Shown piece by piece: positions 1 through 8,320 of a DNA stretch of 64,000 nt. A program made the position numbers and the translations under genes. Under the pieces are notes generated by a model, which ran no database searches, was not told where the DNA came from, and saw nothing but the letters and a program-made list of their open reading frames with translations. Location: assembly GCA_040081715.1 (NCBI GenBank), contig JBEBFY010000016.1:18240-82239 (forward strand), in the 5' to 3' direction. The stretch comes from CANKJK01 sp040081715 (GTDB lineage Bacteria > Acidobacteriota > Vicinamibacteria > Vicinamibacterales > UBA2999). Numbering within the stretch: the first letter of the stretch is position 1; each line of letters starts with the position of its first letter.

Positions 1-174
1 TCTGCCGTTGATGGTGAGCCGGACCGGCACGGGGCCGGGGCCGAGCGTGCCTGGGGCAGCCTGGGCTTGGCCTTCGGCTGCGGCCAGGACGCCCGTGGCC
101 AGCCCACCCACGCCGACAGTCCTGAAAAAGGCGCGGCGTGAGACGGCGGAACCGTCGTCTTCGTTCTGGGCCAT
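1..174 (-). CDS. Tat-exported (2Fe-2S) subunit of a molybdenum hydroxylase, N-terminal part
   Basis: Only the first 58 codons are inside the window. The protein begins MAQNEDDGSAVSRRAFF, a twin-arginine signal with the SRRAFF core, followed by a hydrophobic, alanine-rich stretch. After the predicted cleavage site comes VPVRLTINGR, typical of the first strand of the plant-type 2Fe-2S domain in small subunits of xanthine/aldehyde dehydrogenase-family enzymes (PaoA/YagT type). The likely role is electron transfer from a periplasmic molybdenum hydroxylase. The cysteine ligands lie beyond the edge, so the family call rests on the signal peptide plus this short motif. Confidence 0.7.
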   Translation of the reverse strand, partial: MAQNEDDGSAVSRRAFFRTVGVGGLATGVLAAAEGQAQAAPGTLGPGPVPVRLTINGR

Positions 175-278
175 GGAGGTCCCTCGCTGTGGGTGAATCG
201 GAACGGCTGACTATAACCGCCAAGTCCAGGCGAGGCAAACACCGAGGCGTGCTTCTTCGCACGGCCTCCGGCGGGCGG

Positions 279-473
279 CTATGCCCGCGCCTGCTCCAGC
301 GTTTCCATGAGGTCGGTCAATTCATCCCGCGCCTTGCCCGCGGCGTAGAGAATGGCCCGCTGCTCCTGGAGGGAGGGCACGGACCAGTCCTCGCCGTCGA
401 AGCGGACGCGCCCGTCGGCGTCCACATCCACGAGTACGGCATCCATGGGTTCAACGTAGAGGTGCAGGGGCAT
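279..473 (-). CDS. small hypothetical protein (64 aa)
   Basis: This short ORF lies about 85 bases downstream of the OmpA-like gene on the same strand. From the ATG at 473 it reads MPLHLYVEPMDAVLVDVDAD, then a charged stretch and a helical, glutamate-rich C-terminus ending LMETLEQARA. The open frame extends further upstream, but that part overlaps the OmpA-like gene and has unlikely composition, so the internal ATG is preferred. There is no signal peptide and no domain I recognise. The acidic strand-then-helix pattern looks like a folded small protein, but the function is unknown. Confidence 0.5.
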   Translation of the reverse strand: MPLHLYVEPMDAVLVDVDADGRVRFDGEDWSVPSLQEQRAILYAAGKARDELTDLMETLEQARA

Positions 474-558
474 GGCGGGATGCTGGTGGAGAGGGGGTTC
501 CTGCGGAAAGCGGAGGGCGTCCCCCTGCGGGACACCCTCCGCGGTCGAGCATGGTGAC

Positions 559-1245
559 TTACGCGAGGACCCGGATGACGACGCGGCGATTCTGCGCGCG
601 GCCTTCTTTGGTCTTGTTCGGGGCAACGGGCTTCTCTTCGCCAAAGCTGATCACGCTCACGCGGTGGAGCGGGATCTTGTGGTTTTCGTAGACGTAGCGC
701 TTCACGGCCTCGGCGCGATCCAGTCCCAGCTTGACGTTGTCGCTCGCGGCGCCGCGGTCGTCGGTGTGGCCTTCCACTTCGATAAACACCGACTTCGGGT
801 CGGCCTTCAGCCTATTCAGGACGTCATCGAGCCGGGCCTTGGCCTGCTCGGGCAGTTCGGCCTTGCCGAACTCGAAGTTGCCCTGGTCCTCGCTGAGCGT
901 CACCTCGAGGAGCAGGCGCTTCGCGGCGGCTTCCACCGCCTGCACCCGCGTGCCCACTTCGGCTGCCTTGGTATCGGCTGCCTTGGCTGCGACCGCGGCT
1001 GCATCGGCCGAGGTCTGGGCCGTCGCCGCTGCCTTGCCCGCGGCTTCCGCCTTGGAATCCACCTGCCCGATGCGGCCTTCCGCGGCCGTGACGCGTCCCT
1101 GCGTCTGCTCGACGGTGCCGCTCACGGTGTCGACCTTGCTGTTCACTTCGCCGACAGAGGTGCGGACGAACTTCTTGGTGGCGCACGCCGGCGCGGCCGC
1201 CACGACGAGGGCCAACAGGCCCGTGGTGAGTGCTGTATGACGCAT
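559..1245 (-). CDS. OmpA/Pal-family peptidoglycan-binding envelope protein
   Basis: This 228-residue protein has an N-terminal export signal with a cysteine at residue 21 (AAPAC), possibly a weak lipobox. Residues about 30-110 form a long Ala/Lys/Glu-rich coiled coil with TVEQTQGRV-like heptads. Residues about 115-228 form an OmpA C-terminal domain containing FEFGKAEL and GHTDDRG (159-165), with the downstream Arg of RAEAVKRYV; this domain is known to bind diaminopimelate in peptidoglycan. It probably tethers the outer membrane to the wall. A GGAGAGA Shine-Dalgarno sequence precedes the ATG. The coiled-coil spacer resembles Lpp-OmpA fusions common in delta-proteobacteria and Acidobacteriota. 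Confidence 0.9.
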   Translation of the reverse strand: MRHTALTTGLLALVVAAAPACATKKFVRTSVGEVNSKVDTVSGTVEQTQGRVTAAEGRIGQVDSKAEAAGKAAATAQTSADAAAVAAKAADTKAAEVGTRVQAVEAAAKRLLLEVTLSEDQGNFEFGKAELPEQAKARLDDVLNRLKADPKSVFIEVEGHTDDRGAASDNVKLGLDRAEAVKRYVYENHKIPLHRVSVISFGEEKPVAPNKTKEGRAQNRRVVIRVLA

Positions 1246-1280
1246 GTGATGCCTCTCTCCTTCTGAAACGTGAAAACGAA

Positions 1281-2288
1281 CTATTCCACCGTAGGCACCA
1301 GAGGAAACGCCTCCGGGCCCGCCATGTAGCCTCCGCGCGCATGCACCGACAGGCGCCTCCGCGTGGTTCGTACCTCGAGAGGATGCCAGCCGGGCCGGCT
1401 CTCCGGTTCGAAGGTGATCAGATACTGGTGCCGCAACGCGCCCACCAGTCCAGCCAGCGCTTCCGCTGATTCCTCAGGCGAACTGACAATGGCCATGTCG
1501 CCGCCTGTCCATCGCGTCAGGTCCTCCAGTGTGGCCGTGGCCGTCGTGGCGCCGTCGATATCGAGCGCCGCCAGCCGGCGCGCCGGATTGTCGACCGGTC
1601 CCGCCACCACCACCAAGTACACCGGCACATTGATCGTGCTCGCCATCCCCGAGACCGCTGCCGCCGTGAGACGGCTGCCGGTGTCCACGCCGTCGGTCAC
1701 CACCAGCACGGCCCTGTGAGGATTGGGCCGGTCGCCCACCAGCCTGGCTGTCTCCGCCATCGCGTCATAGAGCGAGGTCAACCCCCAGGGTTGTCCAGCC
1801 AGACTCACGGAGGCCACGCGGGCGAGATCCCTTGTGAACTCCCGAACCTCGCGCAGTTCGTGGTCGAAGGTCAGCAGGGCGGCTTCATCCCGGCCAGGCT
1901 GCAGTCGCGCCATCGTCTGTTCGACGACCCGCCGAGCCCGATCCATGTTACCGCTCACGGCCATGCTGCCGCTGATGTCCAGGAGCACGGCCAGGCTGAT
2001 GGCCGCCTCGTCGGGGATGAAGGCGCGGATCACGCGGGAAATCCCGTTGTCGAGGACTACAAAGTCGCGGCTGGTCAGGTCCTTCACAGGCCGGCCCTGC
2101 CGGTCCCTGACCGCCACGCTCAGGGTGACGGCCTCGACGCCGCCGCGAAAGGTGGGGCGGCTGGCTCCTGCCGGTTCCTGCGCCCAGACAGAGCCCGGGC
2201 CTGCCAGCACCGTGGCTCCCGTCAGGACAAGGCCGATGGCTTGCCACATTCCCTTCACGCCGACCACTATCTTCAAGGCTCCTGCCAT
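1281..2288 (-). CDS. secreted VWFA-domain protein, acidobacterial type
   Basis: A protein of about 335 residues. The ATG at 2288 gives a signal peptide ending near VWAQ. A short beta domain follows (VAVRDRQGRPVKDLTSRDF), matching the N-terminal part of VWFA-related proteins abundant in Acidobacteriota. The von Willebrand A domain has a complete MIDAS: DISGS, a Thr in PWGLTSLYDAM and VVTDGVD. It ends with strands such as HQYLITFEP and a VHARGGYMAGPE tail typical of the group. The role is probably metal-dependent protein binding at the cell surface; the ligand is unknown. A TATTGT box ends 11 bases before the ATG, so the leader may be very short. Confidence 0.85.
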   Translation of the reverse strand: MAGALKIVVGVKGMWQAIGLVLTGATVLAGPGSVWAQEPAGASRPTFRGGVEAVTLSVAVRDRQGRPVKDLTSRDFVVLDNGISRVIRAFIPDEAAISLAVLLDISGSMAVSGNMDRARRVVEQTMARLQPGRDEAALLTFDHELREVREFTRDLARVASVSLAGQPWGLTSLYDAMAETARLVGDRPNPHRAVLVVTDGVDTGSRLTAAAVSGMASTINVPVYLVVVAGPVDNPARRLAALDIDGATTATATLEDLTRWTGGDMAIVSSPEESAEALAGLVGALRHQYLITFEPESRPGWHPLEVRTTRRRLSVHARGGYMAGPEAFPLVPTVE

Positions 2289-2458
2289 GTCCTGCGGGCA
2301 CAATATTCTGGCCAAAAAGCCAGGAAGATGCGGCCACGGCCGCCTGGCTAGGCCATGCTAGGCCATCGGAAGTGTGTAACTATTGCCCGATCATCCCACT
2401 TTGCCAGCCGGGCGCCTCACGTGCCCCCGGTGCGGCGGCCCAGCTACGGGATAGGTTC

Positions 2459-2464
2459 TAAGAT
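2459..2464 (+). promoter_or_regulatory. -10-like box TAAGAT, predicted leaderless start
   Basis: TAAGAT ends 7 bases before the ATG of the aminotransferase, with no Shine-Dalgarno sequence. Transcription from this box would begin at or next to the start codon. It also favours the ATG at 2472 over the upstream in-frame codon at 2355. Confidence 0.5.
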
Positions 2465-2471
2465 TGGCGGG

Positions 2472-3683
2472 ATGGCGAACCACGTATCGATGATTCCGGC
2501 CGCTGCCCGGGTGGGGCGCTTTTCCTACGCCATTCGCAACATCGTGGTGAAGGCTAAAGAGGTCGAGGCGACGGGCCGGACGGTCCGTTACATGAACATC
2601 GGGGACCCGGTGGCCTTCGGATTCCAGCCGCCCGCCCACCTGGTGGAGGCGGCCATCCGCGCCATGCGCGACGGGCACAACGGGTACCTCGCCTCTGCGG
2701 GCATCGTCGAAGGCCGCGAGGCCGTGGCGGACGACTACGCCGCTCGCGGTGTGCCCATCTCGCCGGATCGCGTGATCCTGACCACGGGTACCTCCGAGGG
2801 CATCGAACTGGCGCTCACGGCCATCGCGGACGCGGGCGACGAAGTGCTGGTGCCCTGCCCCACGTATCCGCTCTACACGGCGATCCTCGCCAAGCTCGGC
2901 GCAGTGCCGCTTTACTACACCACCGATCCAGACCGTGGCTGGCTGCCGGACCTGGATCATCTGGAGTCCCTCATCACGCCGCGCACGCGCGTGCTGGTGC
3001 TGATCGATCCCAACAATCCGACTGGCGCGGTGTACCCCCCTGACGTACGCCGGCAGTTGCTGGCTGTCGCCGCACGCCACGACCTGGTCGTGCTCGCCGA
3101 CGAGGTCTACGGCGACCTGGGATACGCAGGCTCGGTGCCGCTTGTCGGCACGCTGGATCAGGACGCGGCGGTCATCTCGTTCTCGAGCCTGTCGAAGGCC
3201 TACCTGGCGCCGGGCTGGCGGGCCGGGTGGATGGTGATCGGCCGCACACCGCGGCTCGACGAGGTGCTGGCCGCGATCAAGAAACTGGCGGACGGGCGGC
3301 TGTGCAGCCCGGGACCGATGCAGTACGGCATTCCGGCCGCACTCCGGGGCGACCGCTCCCACCAGGCGGTGTTTCAGCGCGCGCTCCTGGAGCGGGCCAC
3401 CCTGTCGCATCAGCGGTTGTCCGCCATTCCGGGCATGCGCTCGGTGATGCCGCAGGCGGCGTTCTACATCATGCCGTGGGTGGCGCTCCCGCCCGGGCGC
3501 ACCGACGAGCACTTCGTGCTCAGCCTGCTGCGCGAGACCGGCATCCTGTGCGTGCACGGCTCGGGCTTCGGCCTGCCGCCGGAGCGCGGGGCGTTTCGCA
3601 TCGTCTTCCTGGCCGCGCCAGCGGACCTGTCCGTGGTTTACGACGAGATCGCCGCGTTCACGGCGCAGTACCTCGCCCGGTAA
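2472..3683 (+). CDS. pyridoxal-phosphate aminotransferase, class I/II (AlaA-like)
   Basis: A 403-residue fold-type I aminotransferase. It begins MANHVSMIPAAARVGRFSYA and has the N-terminal YMNIGDP substrate-loop motif, IDPNNPTGAVYP (Asn that positions the cofactor), DEVYGDL (Asp to the pyridine nitrogen) and SSLSKAYLAPGWRAGW with the Schiff-base Lys near residue 242. This resembles alanine or aspartate aminotransferases of the AlaA/YfbQ group, which transfer amino groups between alanine or glutamate and 2-oxo acids in the cytoplasm. Length is normal for the family. Exact substrate cannot be read from sequence. Confidence 0.85.
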   Translation: MANHVSMIPAAARVGRFSYAIRNIVVKAKEVEATGRTVRYMNIGDPVAFGFQPPAHLVEAAIRAMRDGHNGYLASAGIVEGREAVADDYAARGVPISPDRVILTTGTSEGIELALTAIADAGDEVLVPCPTYPLYTAILAKLGAVPLYYTTDPDRGWLPDLDHLESLITPRTRVLVLIDPNNPTGAVYPPDVRRQLLAVAARHDLVVLADEVYGDLGYAGSVPLVGTLDQDAAVISFSSLSKAYLAPGWRAGWMVIGRTPRLDEVLAAIKKLADGRLCSPGPMQYGIPAALRGDRSHQAVFQRALLERATLSHQRLSAIPGMRSVMPQAAFYIMPWVALPPGRTDEHFVLSLLRETGILCVHGSGFGLPPERGAFRIVFLAAPADLSVVYDEIAAFTAQYLAR

Positions 3684-3707
3684 GCGCCTCGCGCGACGAC
3701 GGGTTCT

Positions 3708-3713
3708 ATACTC
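3708..3713 (+). promoter_or_regulatory. -10-like box TATACT, predicted leaderless start
   Basis: TATACT ends 6 bases before the ATG at 3720. No Shine-Dalgarno sequence is visible. The GT39/M1-peptidase pair is therefore predicted to start from a leaderless mRNA. Confidence 0.5.
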
Positions 3714-3719
3714 AGCCCG

Positions 3720-5609
3720 ATGACCGATCTGGTGCCCCTCCGGCACAGTCGCAGGGCCTGGGCAGCGGGGCTGGTCATGGTGATCGCCGCGTTCTGCGCA
3801 CCCATGTTCTCCGGGCTGGCGCAGTGGGAGATGCGCAGCGACGAGGCGATCTACTCCTACGCCGTCGACCGGATCCTGGAAACCGGGGAGTGGCTGACCC
3901 CACGAAGCATCCCGGACGACGGCCCCTTCTACGAGAAGCCCCCGCTCAAGTTCTGGCTCGTGGCTGGTGCCATGCGGCTGGGTCTGCTGCCCGCCAACGA
4001 CGCGGGGATGCGCGGTGTTGATGCGCTGGCGGCCGCCGCGGCCTTTCTGTACCTCTACGTGATCGGCTGCCGGCTCGGGGGTCCCGTGGCGGGCGTGACC
4101 TCGGTGCTCGCGCTCTTCTCGTTTGACGCCGTGCTGCATGAGCATGGCCTGCGCAGCAATAACATGGAGGCGACACTCGTCGTGGCCTACACCGCTGCCG
4201 TCTATCACGCGATGCGCTGGGCGGACGCCGGTGACCAGCGCCGGAGGACTCACACGATTGCCATCGCCGCGTGGTTCGTGCTGGCCTTCCTGGTGAAGTT
4301 CGTTGCGGCGCTGTTTCTGCCGCTCGTCGTCGTGGTCACTGTCGTCTGCAGGCCGGGCGGCGTTCGTGATCTGCTGCGATCATGGCGCGAGTGGCGGATC
4401 CCCGTGGTGGGAGCGGTGGCGCTGATCGCACCGTGGTTCATCTACGAGACGGTCCACGCCGGATCCGGGTTCTGGACGATTCTGTTGACCGCCCATGTGC
4501 TGCAGCGCTTTGCCGGCGTCCTGCACCCGGAGCACCTGCACCCGTGGCACTACTACCTGACCTGGCTCTGGCAGGAACTCGGCAGGGGAGGCCTGCGCAC
4601 CATCTACGGAGCGGGGCTGGCCGCCCTCGCCTGGCAGGCGTGGAGTGGACGGGACTGGCAGGCGCGGGCGGTGCTGCTGTGGTGGGCCGTGCCGTTTGTA
4701 TTCCTGTCGGCCGGCACCTCCAAGCTGTTTCACTATGCGTATCCCTTTCTTCCGCCGTTGGCGCTCGGCGTTGGGGTCATGGCGGCGACCGTGATCAGCG
4801 CACTCATGCATCCCCGGCTCGAGTGGGCCTTTCCCTGGCCGGGTGTGACGCGTCCCGGTTTACGAGGTGTGACGGTGACGCGGGGACTGACCATCCTTGG
4901 CCTGGCCGCCTTCGCCCTCGCCGCGTGGTCGGTGGCGGTCGGGCCGGTCGACATCCAGATCGGCGGTGTCCGGATCTTCCGCAGCGCGATTCTGTGGCGG
5001 CCGGCCCTGATCGGAGGCATGCTCTGGCTGCTGGCTGGGCGCGGGTCGCGCGTGCTGCAACCGGCAGGGGCGCTGCTGCTGGTGTGGTTGCTCTTCCCGG
5101 TGTCCTATCCGCACCGGATCGGCCTTCTGATGCGCACCGATCATCCGATTCGCACCACTCGGGATTGCGCCCTCCACGCGGCGCGGGCGGGTGGTCTTGC
5201 CCGAGGCATCCTCCACGCCTCCGGTGACCTGCACCACGCGTACTACTACTACCTGCGCCGCGTCGGCTGGATGCCGTGGTTCAGCGCCGGTGCCGGAGAA
5301 CTGCAGCGGAGGCTTGAGACACCGGGTCAGCAGACTCCGGTGATCCTCGCGCGTGCCGACTACCTGCGCCTGGGCGGCCGGGTGCCAGCAGGGACGCCGA
5401 CCCCGGTCGCGCTCACGACGGGTGCCCCGCCCGTGAACCCACGTCCCGCGCTGACGCACGGCCTGCCCAGGGGCGTGCTGCTCTCCGACGATGTCGTGCT
5501 GCTCTTTCCGCAACCCTATGATGCGTGCGCCGACGCCGTCGCACGCGATGCCGTGGCGGCCACGCGGCTGGCGGCGATCCGTCCACCTGTGTCGTCCACG
5601 CCTCAGTGA
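3720..5609 (+). CDS. GT39-family (ArnT/PMT-like) membrane glycosyltransferase
   Basis: A 629-residue integral membrane protein with about 11-12 hydrophobic segments. The first periplasmic loop has SDEAIYSYAV and then EKPPLKFWL, the acidic and K-P-P-L motifs of GT-C enzymes in the PMT_2/ArnT family, which use polyprenyl-phosphate sugars to glycosylate lipids or proteins outside the inner membrane. The C-terminal third is a soluble domain rich in Tyr and His (HHAYYYYLRR). The acceptor is unknown. Its TGA overlaps the ATG of the next gene by one base (TGATG), so the M1 peptidase is probably translationally coupled to it. Confidence 0.85.
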   Translation: MTDLVPLRHSRRAWAAGLVMVIAAFCAPMFSGLAQWEMRSDEAIYSYAVDRILETGEWLTPRSIPDDGPFYEKPPLKFWLVAGAMRLGLLPANDAGMRGVDALAAAAAFLYLYVIGCRLGGPVAGVTSVLALFSFDAVLHEHGLRSNNMEATLVVAYTAAVYHAMRWADAGDQRRRTHTIAIAAWFVLAFLVKFVAALFLPLVVVVTVVCRPGGVRDLLRSWREWRIPVVGAVALIAPWFIYETVHAGSGFWTILLTAHVLQRFAGVLHPEHLHPWHYYLTWLWQELGRGGLRTIYGAGLAALAWQAWSGRDWQARAVLLWWAVPFVFLSAGTSKLFHYAYPFLPPLALGVGVMAATVISALMHPRLEWAFPWPGVTRPGLRGVTVTRGLTILGLAAFALAAWSVAVGPVDIQIGGVRIFRSAILWRPALIGGMLWLLAGRGSRVLQPAGALLLVWLLFPVSYPHRIGLLMRTDHPIRTTRDCALHAARAGGLARGILHASGDLHHAYYYYLRRVGWMPWFSAGAGELQRRLETPGQQTPVILARADYLRLGGRVPAGTPTPVALTTGAPPVNPRPALTHGLPRGVLLSDDVVLLFPQPYDACADAVARDAVAATRLAAIRPPVSSTPQ

Positions 5610-8302
5610 TGGGCATGCCCCGCGCGCTCCTGGCGTGGCTCGTGCTCCTGGCCGGGGTGGCGGCCCCGGCGTCCGCGCAGAGCGGCAGCGAGGGCGTCAG
5701 GGCACTGCTCGGGCGGATCGAGCGGGCGTTTCCGTCGGGAGACCCGGCCGCGCTCCGGCCGCTGCTCTCACCCAACGTCGCGCCGGGGGTGATGGACACC
5801 TTCGCGCCGCGGGTGCTGACCGCGCCCGCCCTCCGCGTCGTGGTGCACGAGCGCGATCGGGACCCGCTCGACGGTGCCCTGCCGGGCGACGGCTTCCGGC
5901 TGACCGTCGACATTTTCCTGGAAAGCACCCGCACGGCGCGCATCGTGACCGCGCGGCTGGACGTGCGCCGCGCTCCCGGCGACATGGCGCCCGACGCCTG
6001 GCGGATCATCAGCGCCCAGGTGGCGACGGTGGTCGAGGGTCTCCACCGGCTCGTGCCCAGCGAGAGCACGCAGTTCACGGTGCGCGACCTCGCTGTCAGG
6101 TCCGAGGATCTGCTGATTCAGTTCAGCCAGGGCACGGCAGTACCCGTCGAGAGCGAATCCGGTTTCACGGGTTTCGTGATCATCGGCAGCGGGCACGTGG
6201 CGTTCACCCCGAAGCCGCAGGCCGAGCGGGATCAGGTGCGGCTCTTCAGCGGTGCGGAGGAGCTCGCGGTGCCGCTCGAGGCGGTCTTTGTCCGCTTCAA
6301 CCCGGCCGATGTCGCCACCAGGGGTCTGCTGGCCGGCCTCACGGCGCAGCCGCCAGACGCGCGGGTGACGAAGCGCGCGCGCGATCTGTTCGAGGACGAC
6401 GCGCCACGTTCGTTCAGCCTGGACCTCGGCGACCTGAGCCGCGACCTCTGGTACGTGATCCCGCCGCAGGGAGACTTCTTCGCCGAGTTGCACACGCGCG
6501 GCCGCGGCCACCTCACGTACGCACGGTCCTTCAATGAGGCGGAGGATGTGTCGCTCTTCGAACGTGCCAGGGGGCGAGACATCGCCCGCTATGCCTCCGC
6601 GGCGAAGGTCGAGCGGCGTGGTCTGGACTACAACGAGGACGACCTCGCGGACATCCAGGTGCTTGACTACGACATCGATGCGACCGTCGATCCGGCGAGG
6701 GAGTTCATCGACGCCCGGGCGCGGCTGAAGATCACGGTGCAGGCGTCCGGCGTGTCCACCATCAGCCTGCATCTGGCTGAGTGGCTGGTCGTGACCAGCG
6801 CCAGCAGCCCCGAACTCGGCCGCATCCTGCACCTGCGTGTGCGCGGCCGGGAGACGGTCGTGCTGAACCTCCCGGTGATGCTCCAGAAGGGCAGCGCGGT
6901 CACGCTGGCCATCAACTACAGCGGCAGGCTGAGATCGCAGGTCGTAGACCAGGAGGCGCTGCAGCAGGACTCCTTCGCAGCCAATCCGCAGATGCCCGAG
7001 CGGAACTACTACCTGCTCAGCACGCGCTCCTACTGGTATCCGCAGCCGCAGACCAGCGGCTATGCCACGGCGACGATTCGCGTGACCCTGCCCGCGGACT
7101 TTGCCTGTGTGGCCACCGGAGAAGCCCTGCCCGGCTTCCGGACGGCGGTCTCCATCAGCGGACGGGCGATGCAGGTGTGGGCGTTTCGCGCCTTCGAACC
7201 GGTGCGGTATCTGGCGCTGGTGGCGGGCCGGTTCCGAATGCCTGTCGCCGGCACGTTGCCGCTCTCGGACGAGGCGGCTGCGGCGGGTCCGCGCCCGGCG
7301 GAAGGCGTGCGGCAGCCCGGGTTCCGGGTGCGCGACCGGATTCCGTTCGACCTGCTGGCCACGGCCGGCGTGTCGGGCCGGCGCCTCACGGAACTCAGTG
7401 CGTGGACGGCGGACATCTACCGCTATTACTTCTCCCTGATCGGCGATGCGCCCTACACGAGGCTGACACTCGCGGCCGTCGACCATCCAACGCCGGGCGG
7501 TCACAGTCCGCCCACCATCGTGCTGCTGCACAATCCGCTGCCCTCGGCGCCGGTGACGTGGCGCACTGACCCGGCGCACTTCGACCACTTTCCGGAGTTC
7601 TTCACCGCGCATGAATTGGCGCACCAGTGGTGGGGTCACGGCGTGGGCTGGAAGAACTACCACGAGCAGTGGCTGAGCGAGGGCTTTGCGCAGTACTTCG
7701 CCGCGCTCTACGCGGGACACCGGCACGGCCCCGAGGCGTTCGAGCAGATGCTGCGGGAGTTCCGGCGGTGGACCCTGGACACCTCCGACCAGGGGCCCAT
7801 CTCGCTCGGCTACCGGCTCGGGCAGATCAAGGGTGACCGCAGGGTGTTCCGTGCGCTGGTCTACAACAAGAGCGCGGGCGTGCTGCACATGCTGCGGCGC
7901 CTCGTGGGAGACGACGTCTTCTTCGCGGGCCTGCAGCGCCTGTACTTCGCCAAGCGCCTGGAGAAGGCGGGGACCGAGGACGTGCAGGCGGCCTTCGAAG
8001 CCGAGGCCAACCGGCCCCTGGGCCGCTTCTTCGACCAGTGGATCCGGGGCTCCCGCCTGCCGCGCATCCGCGTGACCCAGACCATGACAGACCGCGAGGC
8101 GGTCGTGATCTTCGAACAACTCGGCGAGGTATTCGACGTGCCGGTCACCGTGTCGGTGACCTACGCCAACGGCCAGACCACCGACGTCGTGGTGCCCGTG
8201 ACCGAGGCCAGAGTGGAGCACCGGATCCCCCTGACCGGCCCCGTCCGCCAGGTCCGCGTGAACCGCGATTCCGCCGCCCTGGCCGTCTTCGAAGGCGTCT
8301 AG
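5609..8302 (+). CDS. M1-family zinc metallopeptidase, secreted
   Basis: An 897-residue protein. The ATG overlapping the previous stop gives a clean signal peptide (MPRALLAWLVLLAGVAAPASA). The N-terminal 380 residues lack recognised motifs and may be a lineage-specific accessory domain. Next is an M1-type beta-domain, then the catalytic domain with HELAHQWWGH (about 668-677) and the third zinc ligand Glu in WLSEGFAQYF, the HExxH-18-E signature. The usual GxMEN exopeptidase motif is not evident, so strict aminopeptidase activity is uncertain. A C-terminal beta domain follows. It probably trims peptides in the periplasm or outside the cell. Confidence 0.88.
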   Translation: MGMPRALLAWLVLLAGVAAPASAQSGSEGVRALLGRIERAFPSGDPAALRPLLSPNVAPGVMDTFAPRVLTAPALRVVVHERDRDPLDGALPGDGFRLTVDIFLESTRTARIVTARLDVRRAPGDMAPDAWRIISAQVATVVEGLHRLVPSESTQFTVRDLAVRSEDLLIQFSQGTAVPVESESGFTGFVIIGSGHVAFTPKPQAERDQVRLFSGAEELAVPLEAVFVRFNPADVATRGLLAGLTAQPPDARVTKRARDLFEDDAPRSFSLDLGDLSRDLWYVIPPQGDFFAELHTRGRGHLTYARSFNEAEDVSLFERARGRDIARYASAAKVERRGLDYNEDDLADIQVLDYDIDATVDPAREFIDARARLKITVQASGVSTISLHLAEWLVVTSASSPELGRILHLRVRGRETVVLNLPVMLQKGSAVTLAINYSGRLRSQVVDQEALQQDSFAANPQMPERNYYLLSTRSYWYPQPQTSGYATATIRVTLPADFACVATGEALPGFRTAVSISGRAMQVWAFRAFEPVRYLALVAGRFRMPVAGTLPLSDEAAAAGPRPAEGVRQPGFRVRDRIPFDLLATAGVSGRRLTELSAWTADIYRYYFSLIGDAPYTRLTLAAVDHPTPGGHSPPTIVLLHNPLPSAPVTWRTDPAHFDHFPEFFTAHELAHQWWGHGVGWKNYHEQWLSEGFAQYFAALYAGHRHGPEAFEQMLREFRRWTLDTSDQGPISLGYRLGQIKGDRRVFRALVYNKSAGVLHMLRRLVGDDVFFAGLQRLYFAKRLEKAGTEDVQAAFEAEANRPLGRFFDQWIRGSRLPRIRVTQTMTDREAVVIFEQLGEVFDVPVTVSVTYANGQTTDVVVPVTEARVEHRIPLTGPVRQVRVNRDSAALAVFEGV

Positions 8303-8305
8303 ATT

Positions 8306-8311
8306 TACAAT
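8306..8311 (+). promoter_or_regulatory. -10-like box TACAAT, predicted leaderless start
   Basis: TACAAT ends 9 bases before the ATG at 8321 in the 18-base gap after the peptidase gene. It suggests nuoG has its own leaderless promoter rather than depending only on readthrough. Confidence 0.45.
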
Positions 8312-8320
8312 TGATTGCTT

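Noticed and set aside
2391..4253. Long minus-strand open frame over the aminotransferase and GT39 genes
   Set aside because: It has Arg/His-rich composition, no domain, and is the usual antisense shadow of GC-rich genes. The same applies to long frames at 5768-8434, 8456-10222, 25829-27253 and 47666-48979.
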